Made by a program: the position numbers and the translations under genes. From assembly GCA_947179155.2 (NCBI GenBank), contig OX359282.1, positions 13,453,010 through 13,517,009 on the forward strand: a DNA stretch of 64,000 nucleotides. Direction: 5' to 3'. Of the stretch, positions 22,580-34,600 are shown piece by piece. The notes under the pieces are model-generated. The model saw only the letters and a program-made list of their open reading frames with translations, was not told where the DNA came from and made no database searches. This DNA comes from Hedera helix. Taxonomy: Eukaryota; Streptophyta; Magnoliopsida; Apiales; Araliaceae. How positions within the stretch are numbered: position 1 is the stretch's first letter; each line of letters opens with the position of its first letter.

Positions 22580-25214
22580 AAATAGTCAAAGATCGACTAA
22601 AAGAAGTCAAAAGCCCAAATTTGAGTTCGGAATGGAATTTGGAGACGCGAACTGCACCGTTGAGTCTGGAACGTCAAATTTAGCTAGAAGAGATGGTAAA
22701 TACATTTTGGTGTCGGGGTTGACTTTTTGGTCAAAGTCAACTGTTTGACTTGTAAAGGTAAAAAGTCAACATTTGAGTTTGAAGAAGAATTTTGAGAAAC
22801 AAACTTCACCGTTGCGACAGGAACGTCAAATTTAGTAAGTATGGACTGTAAACACGATATGTGTTTCGGTTGATTTTTTGGTCAAAGTTGACCGTTTGAC
22901 TTTATATGGAAAAATGTCAAACTTGAAGTTTGGAAGTGAATTTGAAGAAACGGATGTCACCATGACGACGAGAACGTCCAAATTAGTAGGAATTGACTGT
23001 AATATTGAAAATTTTGATTTTCAGGTCAGATAGTCAAAGAAAGGGTCAAATAATTAAATGTAAGATCCAAAAGATATATTAAATCTCCAGAATTTTTAAA
23101 TGGCCAGCTGAGCTCATCATTTTAATGAGGTGGATTAAATTTGAACCAATCATACCTTATCTTATCCTAATGTAATCTCTCTCAACCAATCAAATCCTAG
23201 CTAACTTCTTATCTTGGATTATATCATTCAACTTATCTAATTAAACCCACTTCACTCAAGCAAATAGAAATCAGCAAGTTGAGAGAGAGAAGGAAGCTCT
23301 TGGCTAGAAGAGAAAAAGAGAAGAAGGAGAAAGCCAAGAAAAATGGAAAGCTTTGAAGGTATATATCGCTAACCCTTGTTTAATCTTTAATTTTCTTGGG
23401 TATATGTTGTGGGTTATAAAATTAATGATATTAGATCATGATGTAACTTGTGGGTAATGATCTAACCATAGATTTTCATGAATCTTATGGATGATTCACG
23501 AATTAATGTAAAATAAAAGAAGTTGAAGACTGAAATTCGCAGAAAAGTGGGTTTTGGTTGCTGTTGGTTGATGATTTTTAAAAAAATGAGTATTTGGAGT
23601 TAGAGAGTGGGTAATATATCAAATTAAAGCTATGGAAGTAAGCTTTCCACATAAATTTTTAGATCACAGAAATTCTTTGTGGTTTGTGCGTAGTGACTGA
23701 AAGATGCTGGGTCGGGAAAATTTTAGTCTGCCCAGCGAACTGCAGCGAATTTTAACCTTGTAAAAATTGTAAAAAATCATGTGTTTGGAATTTGAAGTTG
23801 GTGTAAACTACAAAGTTGTAGATATGGAATTTATCTAAAAGTACCAAAAATAGTTAACCATTTTATGGAGCATAGCATTTTTGAAAAATTTAATTTTGTG
23901 CGACTGTCCAGTGACTGAAGCTGTCTGGACAGGTTGGGTAAACTCGTATATCTGTGTTGTTTGGTGCATGGGATGAAGTCAAGGTCTAAATAATATTTAA
24001 AGTAGACTTCATAAGGTTTAATTTGATATAAAGTTGATCAAAAACGGACATGTAACGATGAAGTTATGAATTTTTTTGTGAACTAGTGTCTGACTGTCAG
24101 TTTGTTCTCGGGACAATTTTTTTTACCTAGCTATTCTTTGAGGTGTACAGCCTAGTGTGTACCGAATTAGGTTCTAAAACCTGAACAAAAGTTGTAGATC
24201 TCGAAGTTACGAAGATATGTCAAGAAGGAACGACATTAAAATTCTTTATAGATTATTTTATATGAAATTTACTTTAAAACAGGTCGGGACAAAAACTAAG
24301 TTGTCACTCACTATTTTGAGTGGGCTGTTTTGGAACTTTTTGAGTTTGAGTAATTTGGGGTTTAAGACGCCTATGGATGTAGCTAGAATATGTTATGGAT
24401 AGATCATTGTCCAAAGTTGAGCCAATTCCGGGTTGGGACGAAGAAGTTGTGAATTAACTAAGCTTTAAATAAAATGCGTGGCATTGACATTACGAATTAG
24501 CAACAATGTAATGCAACAACGTAATGAAATCAATTTGAAAATAGATTAAAGATTAGTTAACTAATCTAAAACAAGATGGAATTTTAAGAACTTAAGATCT
24601 TAAAGATATAAAATTGGTTAATGATTAAAGATTAAATAATTTAACTTAGAAATGAATGAATATTTGAATGGAAATGTGTAAATACATTATGTGTAATAGC
24701 TTTGTGATAAGTTGAATTACACTATATAGGTATTACATGGAACGATAAAGTCACGAGTTAGTATAAGCGACCAATTTTGGAGGTTTGATAAGCATAAAGG
24801 GAATAACGCAAGCAAGGCAAGTTTTTCAGGATTTGTTACTATGTGCAATGTTATGCTACCATGTCATATTTAAACTGTGGATATGAAGATATATCTATGT
24901 TATTTATGTTCTGTGAAATCATTGTAATATGATTATATGTGAAGAATATGCAAAGCATGAATTACGATTACATGTGAAGTATGTACTAAATATGAAGCAT
25001 GATTTGATATAAATTTTGAAGCATGATTTTAAATGCGATATATAAAAATTATGAAGCATGTATGAAATGTGACGTATGTGCTATGTGATAACTGTTAAAC
25101 TTGCTGAGCCGTCGTGCTCATCCTTACTTTAAATTAACATTTTCAGCGAAGTAACTGAAGAAATTTCGGAAGACACTAGATTATGGAAGATGGATATTGC
25201 AAGGTTGTTAAAAT
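22580..25214 (+). mobile_element. Chromovirus-type LTR, left part, split by the main Tat element
   Basis: This is LTR-like, non-coding sequence. Near its right end is GTTAAACTTGCTGAGCCGTC then GTGCTCATCC, the block found before the end of the other chromovirus LTRs here, and GGCAAGTTTTTC near 24820. The sequence resumes at 43649 after the inserted Tat element and ends at 44976 in GGGGCGTTACA. The LTR start is missing; its left edge is the pol fragment. About 150-bp diverged tandem units are at 22606-23040. Confidence 0.6.
22606..23040. repeat. Three diverged tandem units of about 150 bp
   Basis: Each unit contains a GAACGTC(A)AA(A)TTAG block followed by TTTTTGGTCAAAGTNAACNG and TTTGACTT. Copies begin near 22606, 22760 and 22916; the third is the most decayed. 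They are rich in the GTCAA word. Non-coding. Confidence 0.6.
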
Positions 25215-25219
25215 GACAT
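25215..25219. repeat. Target site duplication, left copy (GACAT)
   Basis: GACAT lies immediately before the 5' LTR and again immediately after the 3' LTR at 43644-43648. Five bases is the usual size made by Ty3/Gypsy integrases. Confidence 0.95.
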
Positions 25220-27550
25220 TGTAGACACCCAAATTTTGCACTTCTCTACTAATCCTGGCAGGAGGGCAAAAGCGTCATTTGACCTGACATGCGGAAAGAA
25301 AGGTGGACCCCAACACCAAGCCACCCCCAGCGATTTACGATCAAAGCCGCCACCACGGACAACGAGAATCCGATCTCTTGAGGCAGGGCGAACAATGGAT
25401 CCAGAAAAGCCTGAGCCAACCACAAAAGACGACTGATGGCCACTCCGCTTACAATGTTCGGGGGTCTCGCTCCCCGGTGAGCGAGCGGCTGCCCAGCTCG
25501 CCGGTGAGCTGGCGGGGGTGGAAAGGGGGCAGCGCCCCCTGGAAGCCAAGCATAATTATCAAATTCCATATCAAGTCGCGGCCCTCCGAACTGGCCTCCC
25601 AGAACAATATGGCACGTTTTCCAGGGATTTCCGGACTGCAAAAATACAGCCTTACAAAATAATACCGCGGAAATTGGCGAATTAAGACCGCGTGGCACGA
25701 AAATCAAAAAAAGAAAGCCGGACGGCCGCGAATGCAACCGCTGCCACCGACAGAAGTGACAGGCACGAGGCTCGAGAACGGCACACGGCAGCCGAGGCGG
25801 CGGCCAGGCGGCCACAGCAGGCAGCCGCAGATGCATCTGCGGCCAGCCGCAGATGCATCTGCGGCTGCCTGCTGAAGCCTATATGCGGCCATTTTCCACC
25901 CGAGAAGGAAAAAAGAGAAGAAAAAAGAGAAGAAAAAAGAAAGGAAAAGAGAGAGAGAAATACGAGAGAGAGAGAGAGAGGAGCTCGGTTTTGGCTTGTA
26001 TGGAGTAGAAATCTTTGTTCTTTTGCTAGATAGTTGTATACTCTTGTCGTTAGGCTCACTTTGTGGAATATAAAGCTTCATTTGGTTCATTGCAAGGTGA
26101 AAGAGGAGTGTGTTCTTGGATTTTTTTTGTGTTATTATTAGTATAATGTTGTGATTTGGGTTTATTTGATTTAGTCTATTGTGATATATTGGTAACGATC
26201 CGTGGATTAGGGGTTGTTAGTGAGGTTTCCATCGGAAAGTAACTCCTCCTAACACCCCGATGATATCCGTACGGTGGTTGTTCGTTCGTTATGGTGATAA
26301 GTAATGTGTAGTGTTGATTTGGGCGATATTTGGGTTGTATAATGTGATAGCCAATGTCTAGATCTTGTTAGATTTGTTTAGTATTGGTTGTGTTGTGATG
26401 GGATGATTGTGAGCCTAGGGGGGAGATCCTCGTGATCGAACCCCGATGATGGACGTTTTGGGTGTATGTAATCGTGGCATAGGGTCCATGGCGATGTATT
26501 TGTAATATCGGGCCTTAACGCGATATCAATCGTGATCGGGTTAAGGCCCCGTGATAAATAAAAATATGTGATTGTGGGTGTTTGGGGTTGTCTGGATGGC
26601 TTACATGCCCGTAGATAACCCCGACACGTTTTGGGATGTATGTTTTAATTTACGACACGAAAAAATGGTTTTCAAAATAAGGCAAATAATGAAGATTTCA
26701 TAAAATCAAGCAAATTTAGGATATTAGATTCACGAGGTTTAAAGGTTAAGTGTTTTGGTAAACTTTAATCCATAATTGATGAATAGGCTTTAGTTGGTTT
26801 TAAAACGTCACAAAAAACGATTTTGCAAATAAATAAATGTTTTCATTAAACTTTGTGCATAGGGTTAAAGAGTTCTAGAAGTTGCCCTCGATTTATTTAT
26901 ATTAACTGTTAGAAGGCAATGTATAGTCTCGATTCCTATTTGACAAAAGTTTAAAACTATTGTTTTCTAAAAAGACGTCTAAATAAAAAACCCTCAACGC
27001 TTTCGAAATTAAAATCAACATTTCTTATAAAAAGCGAAGCCTCGTCATTTGGGTCAAAGAGCATCCAAAACACTTTCTAGATAAACACTTTTACCATATA
27101 AAATAAAGCAAACTTTTTATGCAAAACTCACCACAAACGTCCATTTAGGCACACACACACACACACACACATTTTAGGATTTAAAAGGATAGGAAAACAT
27201 CGAGATTGCGGTAACCGTGTTTCACGGAAGTCGGGGGGTGCCTAACACCTTCCCCTCGCTTAAGCAAGCCCCCGAATTCTATGAATCTCGGTTTGCGGAC
27301 CAATTAATCGGAGTCACATATGAGCCAGCAATTACGAAAACTAAATCCGGATGAGTTGGTACATCCATTTCAAATATACCAACTGGCGACTCTGGTCAAT
27401 TGGCTCATTATAAAATCGACATTTCAAACCCCGTCGACATTAAGCCGACCCTTTTCAAAAACACATTTAATTTAAAGGGCTAAAATTGGAAAGGGAGATT
27501 TTAATAATAAAAAAAAAAAAACGAGACGAACGAAAATCCCGGCGTCGACA
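25220..27550 (+). mobile_element. 5' LTR of the Tat element
   Basis: TGTAGACACC...GGCGTCGACA, 2,331 bp. Against the 3' LTR I see only GG versus AA at 25907-25908 and one extra 12-bp unit (GAGAAGAAAAAA) in the purine tract at about 25915-25938. It contains a 60-bp hairpin sequence at 25815-25874, an AG-rich tract at 25904-25980, (CA)10 at 27151-27170, and an A13 run before the end. A weak TATA-like AATATAAAG lies near 26066. Minus-strand and plus-strand open frames at 25208-26090 are not conserved in the older copy at 11313 and are not called. Confidence 0.95.
25815..25874. promoter_or_regulatory. 60-bp palindromic hairpin in the 5' LTR
   Basis: Two 29-bp arms are exact reverse complements around a 2-bp centre. 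Each arm contains the 20-bp palindrome GCCGCAGATGCATCTGCGGC (25824-25843, 25846-25865). The 3' LTR has it at 41920-41979. A shorter pair occurs inside the element at 40136-40183. It could be a protein-binding dyad or an RNA stem; the function is not known. Confidence 0.8.
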
Positions 27551-27552
27551 GC

Positions 27553-27570
27553 TGGCGACTCCGCTGGGGA
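27553..27570 (+). other. Primer binding site, tRNA-Arg type
   Basis: TGGCGACTCCGCTGGGGA starts two bases after the LTR. Its reverse complement ends in GGAGTCGCCA and fits the 3' end of a plant tRNA-Arg, the primer reported for Ogre/Tat elements. The tRNA identity is from memory of the family and was not searched. Confidence 0.75.
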
Positions 27571-28343
27571 CAGTAGAGGGCTTAAGCCGCGTTTAAAATC
27601 TCGATATTTTCCTATCCTTTAAAATCTAAAAAATGTGTGGTTGCGTATTTACTTTAAAAATTACCTTTTTGTGCGTGTATGTGAATGGTGTGATTGCGAT
27701 TTCTTTTCAAAGCTTTACTTTATTAGCATCATATGCATACGGTGAGGAACGATGAATGAATGTTGAATGTATGTTGAGCAGTTCCTCCTCCTGAGGCAAA
27801 CCCGTCGGATGTGGATTACTGGACTCAAAGGGGTGCTCCCCGGCGAGGCTCAGGAAAAGCATCCACTCAGATCCAATCCAATTGAAAGATCGGATTTATT
27901 CCCTTCGAGTATGTTGCGAAGATCTGGGAACCTTCATGCCGAAAAGCCCGCGAGAGTAACTTAGGGTAGGTCAGCCTCAGATAAACCCAACGAATGGAAA
28001 GTCTCTTCATGCCCTTTTACGCTTTACGCACGTAATATCATACTGTAGTCAATCCTTTTGTACCAACCACTTTTTCCAAATAAAAGTACTAACCTCTGTT
28101 TTACAGGGGCAAGCTTGGAGAGCATCGTGAATTGCACTGTCATACTTTGGTTAAAATAAAGGGATACTGACCCTGTTTTGCAGGAAAAGATTATAAAACT
28201 CAAAAAACAAAAAAATATATATATTTGCTTTAGCATGCATCCACCAACGTCATTTTCTGAAACTAAACTTCGATTGTTTCATACGCAGGATTGCTCCCCA
28301 AACCCGTCTCCGATCTAAGAAAGCCAGAGAATTAACAGTCGAG
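27571..28343 (+). other. 5' untranslated leader of the Tat element
   Basis: 773 bp between primer site and gag start. The first 380 bp are conserved in the old copy at 13103-13479. Short frames (such as 65 codons from 27767) are broken or different there, so none is called. Packaging and dimerisation signals would be expected here, but I cannot point to one. Confidence 0.7.
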
Positions 28344-31300
28344 ATGGCTGAGAACCCTAATCCTGATCTGGCTCCCGTATCTCGGGAAGAGTTCAATGCT
28401 GTAAAGAATCAAATGACCGAGCTGACCATGTTGCTCAAAGAGCATTTCAAACTGAAGTCAGGGCCACAGCTCGAGGACCCGCCGGGGCCATCATCTCAAG
28501 GGAATGTATTGACCCCCGAAACTCCAAAAGTAGAGCTACCAAAGCAAGTCATTATCATCCCGGAGGACGAGGTGGCCAGTGGCGTCAGTAAGAAGATAAA
28601 GCAGATGGAAGAGGCCATCAAAACAATGAAGGGGATCGGGTCATATGGCAGTGTTAACTATTCCGACCTGTGCATCTTTCCGGGAACCAGATACCCCGAG
28701 AAGTTCAAGCTCCCTGAATTTGAAAAGTACAACGGGTCGGGGGATCCCTACACACACCTGAAAGTATACATCGGAGAGCTGGGGGGATATGCTGAGGACG
28801 AATCACTGAGAATGCAACTGTTCCAGAAAAGCCTGACAGGGGAGGCTAGGACATGGTATGCAAGATTGGATAATGCTAAGATCCACAACTGGGAGGAGCT
28901 GGCCCACACTTTCCTAACCCAGTACAGCTTTCAGTCCCAGATGGCCCCGGACCGCTACCAGATGACCAAAATCAGAAAACAGGCCAGTGAATCCTTCAGA
29001 GACTATGCTCAACGGTGGAGGAGGATGGCAGCCCAAGTGAACCCACCCATGAGTGAGGCAGAAATGGTCATGACTTTCATTGATATCCAGGAGGCTCCCT
29101 ATTATGAAAGAGTAATGGCGGGAATAGGAAAGCCTTTTGCGGAGATGATCAAGCATGGGGAAATGGCGGAGATGGGTCTGAAGTCAGGAAAGATCAGAGA
29201 TCTCACAGCTCTCGAGGCTGTGGCTGAGCAAATCCAGAGTGGGAATTACGGCAGTTCATCCCGAAGACCCCAAAAGAGAAAGGAGGAGGATGTGTCCCTG
29301 GTACTGCAAGGGCTATCAGGGAAAACAATGACCAGCCCCCCGGTCCACATACAAAGAAATGAGGCCCCGCGCCCATCAAATTTCAACAATCAGAGGTATG
29401 AGGGGCGTCGAAAATTCGAAAAGCCGCAAGAGAGGGAGTTCACCCCTTTGGGGGATTCGTTGGAGCAGATACTGACCCTGCTGGTAAGCCAGAAGAAGAT
29501 TACCGAGCTATTGCCTCCGTCAGACCCAAAGAGCAAGAGATATGACCCTAGCAAGAGATGCGCCTACCACTCGGCATCCCCGGGGCATGACACCCAGGAG
29601 TGCTGGTCTCTCAAACACAAGATCCAGAACATGATTGACAACGGAGAAATCGTGGTGGAACAACCGGAATCCCCGAATGTGAAGGCCAACCCTCTTCCCG
29701 AGCATAATGGGGGAGGCGTAAATACAGTGGAAGCTAGTGGGGCGGAGGGTCCCCTAAGATTGAGATACATAAGGAGGATAGAAGGAGAAATTGCTGTGAC
29801 CAATGCCCGGGAGGATGCGCCAAGGGAGCCTATTAAGTTGGTTGGAGTAATTCAAGGGACCAAAACAGAGCCTATCCGGTTATCAGCTCCAAGACCCCTT
29901 GTCGTAACAGCTAGATCACAATTGCCAGTCACCAACCTGAAGACTGTTCCGTGGAATTACGGGGAAAAAACCGTGGAAGAGGCCAGTTGTGCATCGGTCA
30001 GCTCCAAAGGAAATCCATTGTATCTACCAAGGCGGGTTTTTGAAAACACAGAAAGGGAAAACGGGAAAATATCAGAGGACAAAGCGTTGGAGTTTTGGGA
30101 GAAGATGAATCACGGCAAGACAAATGTGGCCAAAACACTGGAGGTGCAGCCACCCCTGACATCCATCTTAGATCTTGCCTTGGCCTCAAATGACCATCAT
30201 CAAGTATTAAGCAAAGTCCTGGAAGAGGCCCATGTCCCCAAGACAATCAGTACAGAAAGATTCAGCCACTTGGTGGGCCATCTGTTAGACAGCAATGTAA
30301 TATCATTTACCGACGACGACATCCCTGAAGAGGGAAGGGGGCACCGAAAGCCGTTACACATTTCTGTCATCTCGTCCGGATATGTGATGAACGGAGTCTT
30401 GATTGATGGTGGGTCAGCCCTGAACATTTGCCCATACAATACTCTGGAGAAAATGAAGATCAACCCTAAGCGCCTGCGGGCCAGCCAAGTGGTGGTAAGA
30501 GCGTTTGATGGATCGAGAAAGGACACGGTGGGAGAGATTGAGCTGCCGGTGGAGATTGGCCCGTATACTTTTGATATTTCCTTCCAAGTGCTAGATATCA
30601 CGGCCAGTTACAACATGCTCTTGGGGAGGCCCTGGATTCATATGGCTGGGGCAGTTCCCTCCACTCTGCATCAGCAAATAAAGTTTATCGTTGAGGGACA
30701 CTTGATCACAATCGCGGCAGAATCTGACTACCCTGTTCCCCCTGTAAAAGGCATGCCGGTGATCCATGTGGATGAATCAGCCGAACCAATCAGCTATCAA
30801 GCGTTTGAAATCAGCACCCCTCAGTACAAGCAATTGGGAGCCCCGGAGGTAAAGCTTAAGGTGTCCCCCGAGCTCACTTTCGTTGCCCGGGAAATGATGG
30901 CAATGAACTTTCAGCCGGGGCAAGGGCTAGGCAAGCACAGCCAAGGAATCACCGAACCCATCAAAGTACCAGTGCAGCTAGGCAAAGCGGGGTTAGGATA
31001 TCACGGAGGTATAAGGCCAAGGAGCTCACACAAGAAAATGCCCGTGCGGATAACAGGAGTCCCGATACCGAAAGCCGATAATGAACAACCCCCGAGGATA
31101 ATCAAGCCTGCGTCTGGAACAGAGGGTAAGGGGGAGACTCCCCCAATCAAAGGAGGGGCCCAGCAGTCGGATTTCTTACAGGAAATTATGGAACAGTTCG
31201 AGAAAAAGTGCCATCTTCCGGGACAGTCAGGCCCCAATGAAAAGGGAAAAGAAAAGATGACTGAGGGCAAGCAGATCATGCCATTTATAAATTGGGCCGG

Positions 31301-31460
31301 GTTAGAGGTGCCCGAGGAAAGTGAAAATGAGAGCCGAAACCAGGTTGCCGCAATCATTGAGGAGGTGCCAGATGCAGAGACCCCCTCCATCACTAGCTCT
31401 AAAACCGAAGTGATCCCCAGGAATTGGACCGTGCAGCCAGTAGTATCCAGAAAAGGGTAA
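28344..31460 (+). CDS. Gag-protease polyprotein of the Tat element, with G-patch
   Basis: 1,038 codons, intact. The gag core is at about residues 115-270 (YPEKFKLPEFEKYNGSGDPY, GEARTWYARL, FRDYAQRWRRMA). A basic stretch near 308-314 and a Cys/His group (CAYHSASPGHDTQEC, 406-420) would bind RNA; it is not a canonical CCHC knuckle. The retropepsin domain is at about 670-790, with active-site IDGGSALN near 686 and LGRPWIH near 761. DGG in place of DTG/DSG is common in this lineage. A G-patch follows at about 850-885 (PGQGLGKHSQGI, KAGLGYHGG). The start ATG has good context (GAGATGGCT). The stop TAA overlaps a splice-donor-like GGGTAAAT, so the polyprotein may continue into pol after splicing. 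It forms the capsid and the maturation protease. Confidence 0.93.
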   Translation: MAENPNPDLAPVSREEFNAVKNQMTELTMLLKEHFKLKSGPQLEDPPGPSSQGNVLTPETPKVELPKQVIIIPEDEVASGVSKKIKQMEEAIKTMKGIGSYGSVNYSDLCIFPGTRYPEKFKLPEFEKYNGSGDPYTHLKVYIGELGGYAEDESLRMQLFQKSLTGEARTWYARLDNAKIHNWEELAHTFLTQYSFQSQMAPDRYQMTKIRKQASESFRDYAQRWRRMAAQVNPPMSEAEMVMTFIDIQEAPYYERVMAGIGKPFAEMIKHGEMAEMGLKSGKIRDLTALEAVAEQIQSGNYGSSSRRPQKRKEEDVSLVLQGLSGKTMTSPPVHIQRNEAPRPSNFNNQRYEGRRKFEKPQEREFTPLGDSLEQILTLLVSQKKITELLPPSDPKSKRYDPSKRCAYHSASPGHDTQECWSLKHKIQNMIDNGEIVVEQPESPNVKANPLPEHNGGGVNTVEASGAEGPLRLRYIRRIEGEIAVTNAREDAPREPIKLVGVIQGTKTEPIRLSAPRPLVVTARSQLPVTNLKTVPWNYGEKTVEEASCASVSSKGNPLYLPRRVFENTERENGKISEDKALEFWEKMNHGKTNVAKTLEVQPPLTSILDLALASNDHHQVLSKVLEEAHVPKTISTERFSHLVGHLLDSNVISFTDDDIPEEGRGHRKPLHISVISSGYVMNGVLIDGGSALNICPYNTLEKMKINPKRLRASQVVVRAFDGSRKDTVGEIELPVEIGPYTFDISFQVLDITASYNMLLGRPWIHMAGAVPSTLHQQIKFIVEGHLITIAAESDYPVPPVKGMPVIHVDESAEPISYQAFEISTPQYKQLGAPEVKLKVSPELTFVAREMMAMNFQPGQGLGKHSQGITEPIKVPVQLGKAGLGYHGGIRPRSSHKKMPVRITGVPIPKADNEQPPRIIKPASGTEGKGETPPIKGGAQQSDFLQEIMEQFEKKCHLPGQSGPNEKGKEKMTEGKQIMPFINWAGLEVPEESENESRNQVAAIIEEVPDAETPSITSSKTEVIPRNWTVQPVVSRKG

Positions 31461-31631
31461 ATGCAGGAGTGTCCGGGAATCTTGTCCAGTAGGGGGATCA
31501 AGGGGTTTTTAAGACGGTGTTTTTGTTTTTATGTATCTGCACGTCTATTTCATACTTTTGTCATGATTATTGAAAAGGAAGTCATGTACCTAATGTTTAT
31601 ATATATGACAAATATTTTTGTTTCATGTCAG
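31457..31631 (+). other. Predicted intron between gag-protease and pol
   Basis: The donor GG|GTAAAT overlaps the gag-protease stop, and the acceptor TTGTTTCATGTCAG ends at 31631. The 175-bp span is T-rich with a CTAAT-type branch sequence near 31590. Removal would join the two frames without a stop or shift (the split codon is phase 2). Ogre/Tat elements are known to carry an intron at this place. Retaining it would give only gag-protease, so splicing could set the ratio of products. Confidence 0.7.
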
Positions 31632-34600
31632 GTGTACCGATTTGAGTCATTCTAGCCTAACAAACGATTTTCCAAATTTGAAAGACGATTATGATTTTGA
31701 TATAGAACTGGATTTCGATTTGATGGGAATTGAGCAGGACGAAGCAGATGATGACGACGCTCCCGACGAGATCAAAGAGTGGGTCGAGGATAAAGCCAAA
31801 CCCAACCTAGACCAAACCATCACCCTCAACATAGGAACCCCTGAAAACCCCAAAGAGCTAAGAATTGGGGCAGACTTGACTCCCAACCAGAAAGCAGAAG
31901 TAGCTGAACTGTTGAGCCAATATGAGGATGTGTTTGCTTGGTCACACGAAGACATGGTCGGGTTGTCCACGGACATCGTGGTACATCGATTGCCTATCAA
32001 GGAGGGTTTCAGGCCAGTTAAGCAGAAGTTGAGAAAGTTAAAGCCAGAGTGGAGCTTAAAAGTGAAAGAAGAGATAGTCAAACAATTCAAGGCTGGGATC
32101 ATCATGGTGTCTACTTACCCAGAATGGCTTTCCAATATAGTCCCCGTGGCAAAACCTGGAGGAAAGGTGAGAGTGTGCGTGGATTATAGAGATCTGAACA
32201 AAGCCAGTCTTAAGGATAACTTCCCAGTGCCTTTCATACACATCTTGGTGGATAACACAGCTCAGTATGAAATGTATTCATTTGTCGATTGTTTCGCTGG
32301 GTATCACCAGATAATGGTGGCGGAAGAGGATCGAGAAAAGACTGCCTTCATCACCCCCTGGGGCACGTTTTGTTATAGACGACTTGCCTTCGGCCTCACA
32401 AATGCGGGAGCCACTTATCAGAGGGCCATGATGGCCCTATTCCATGACATGATGCACAAGGAGATAGAGGTTTACGTGGATGACATCATTGTGAAATCGA
32501 GGGCGGAATCTGACCATGTGACTCACCTTAAGAAGCTATTCGAGCGGCTCAGGAAGTATAATTTGAAGCTCAATCCAGCCAAATGTGCCTTCGGGGTTCA
32601 GTCAGGTAAACTCCTTGGATTCTTGGTGAGCAATCGAGGTATCGAACTGGATCCGGCTAAGATCAGGGCTATTGTGGATATGCCAGCTCCCCGTACAGAG
32701 AAAGAGATAAGGGGATTTTTAGGGAGGATAAACTTCATCAGTCGGTTCATATCCCATCTGACCACCACCTGCGAACCAATCTTCAAACTGTTAAGGAAAG
32801 ACGCCTCCCGGAAGTGGAACAGTCAATGCCAAAAGGCCTTTCAGACTATTAAGAAGCAACTAACAGAAGCGCCAGTGCTGGTACCGCCAAAGGACGGGGT
32901 TCCCCTTTTCCTGTATATATCCGTGAATGATATGGCGATGGGTTGTATGCTGGGGCAGAAGAGTGAAGCCGGTAAGGAGCATGCCATTTACTACCTCAGC
33001 AAGAGATTCAGCAGCTGTGAACAGAATTACACGCCGATCGAGAAAACATGTTGCGCCTTGGCCTGGGCTGCTATGAGATTACAGCATTACCTCCATGGAC
33101 ACACTACCTATTTGATCTCGCGAATCGACCCCTTGAAGTATATATTTGAGAGACCAATGCTGAATTGTCGATTGTCAAGGTGGCAGTTAATCCTCCAGCA
33201 ATTCGACATCCTATATGTTACCCAGAAGGCCATGAAAGGGCAGGGAATTGCAGATCAATTATCAGAGATGCCGACAGGGGGGATGGAGCCTTTAGAGACT
33301 TTCTTACCAGGTGAAGACATACTGTGGGTCCAACAAGCAAAGTGTGATGACGAAGGGCAGTTCTGGAAAATGTATTTCGACGGTGCCATGAATGCTGAAG
33401 GGGCTGGAGCTGGGGCGGTCCTGGTCTCCATTACGGGCGAGCAATACCCTGTTCTCACCAAGTTACGGTTCAATAACTCAAACAATACGGCTGAGTATGA
33501 AGGATGTATATTGGGACTGAGGTTCGCCCGCAATATGGGAGTGAAAAGATTAGCCGTATTCGGAGATTCAGAGTTGGTGATCAGACAAGCGACTGGGGAA
33601 TATGGCACTAAGGAGCTTCGGTTACTCCCCTACCACCGGTGTGTAGTCCGATTGATGCAAGAATTTGAAGATATAGCTTTCCGACACATTCCCCGGGGGC
33701 GGAATGACTTTGCCGATGCATTGGCCACCCTGGCTTCATTAGTCCACGTGCTCAAAAATAAAGCCAATCCCCAGATTGAAATAACAGTGCAAAATGCTCC
33801 CGCTTACGAAGAATGTATATTGGAGTTATCCGAAGAGGTGGTGCAGCCAAATCAGTGGTATCACGACATCCAGAGATACTTGAGGGATAGATCACTCCCC
33901 GACCAGGCGAACCGAACGGAAAGGCAGAGAATCCAGAAGATGGCGATGAAATTCTATTTAAGCGGAAATTCCCTGTATAAGAGGGATGTAGGCTTGGGAT
34001 TATTGCGATGTGTGGACGAAACTCAAGCACAGAAAATCATGGGCGAGGTGCACGGTGGAGTGTGTGGGCCGCATATGAGTGGACCGATGTTAGCCAAGAA
34101 AATTCTGAGAACCGGGCATTACTGGCTATCACTTAAAGCTGACTGTGACGATCATGTCAAGCGATGTTTCCAATGCCAAGCACACGGTAATGTGATGCAT
34201 GCGCCTCCTAATGAACTACATTGTATGACTTCCCCTTGGCCGTTCTCCATGTGGGGTATGGATGTTATCGGGCCCGTGGAGCCCAAAGCAAGCAACGGCC
34301 ACCGGTTCATTTTCGTCATGATCGACTATTTCACTAAATGGGTAGAGGCAGCTTCTTTCCCCAAAGTAACGCAGGAAGTTATAGTCAGTTTCATCAGGAA
34401 CAATGTGATTTGCCGATACGGACAGCCTGAAATCTTGGTGTCCGACAATGCCAAGAATCTGAACAATGCCCTTATGAAGGAGTTGTGCGCCCAATTCAAG
34501 ATCAAGCATCTAAATTCTGTCATTTACCGGCCCAGAATGAATGGGGCCGTGGAGGCGGCAAATAAGAATATAAAGAGAATCATGGCGAGAATGTCTGCCA

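Noticed and set aside
25208..26090. Several overlapping frames in the LTR (up to 195 codons), repeated at 41265-42183
   Set aside because: They are open in both copies only because the LTRs are nearly identical; the old LTR at 11313 does not keep them, and they overlap in many frames of GC-rich DNA.
27553..27570. tRNA gene remnant
   Set aside because: Only the 18 bases complementary to a tRNA 3' end are present, exactly at the primer-site position.
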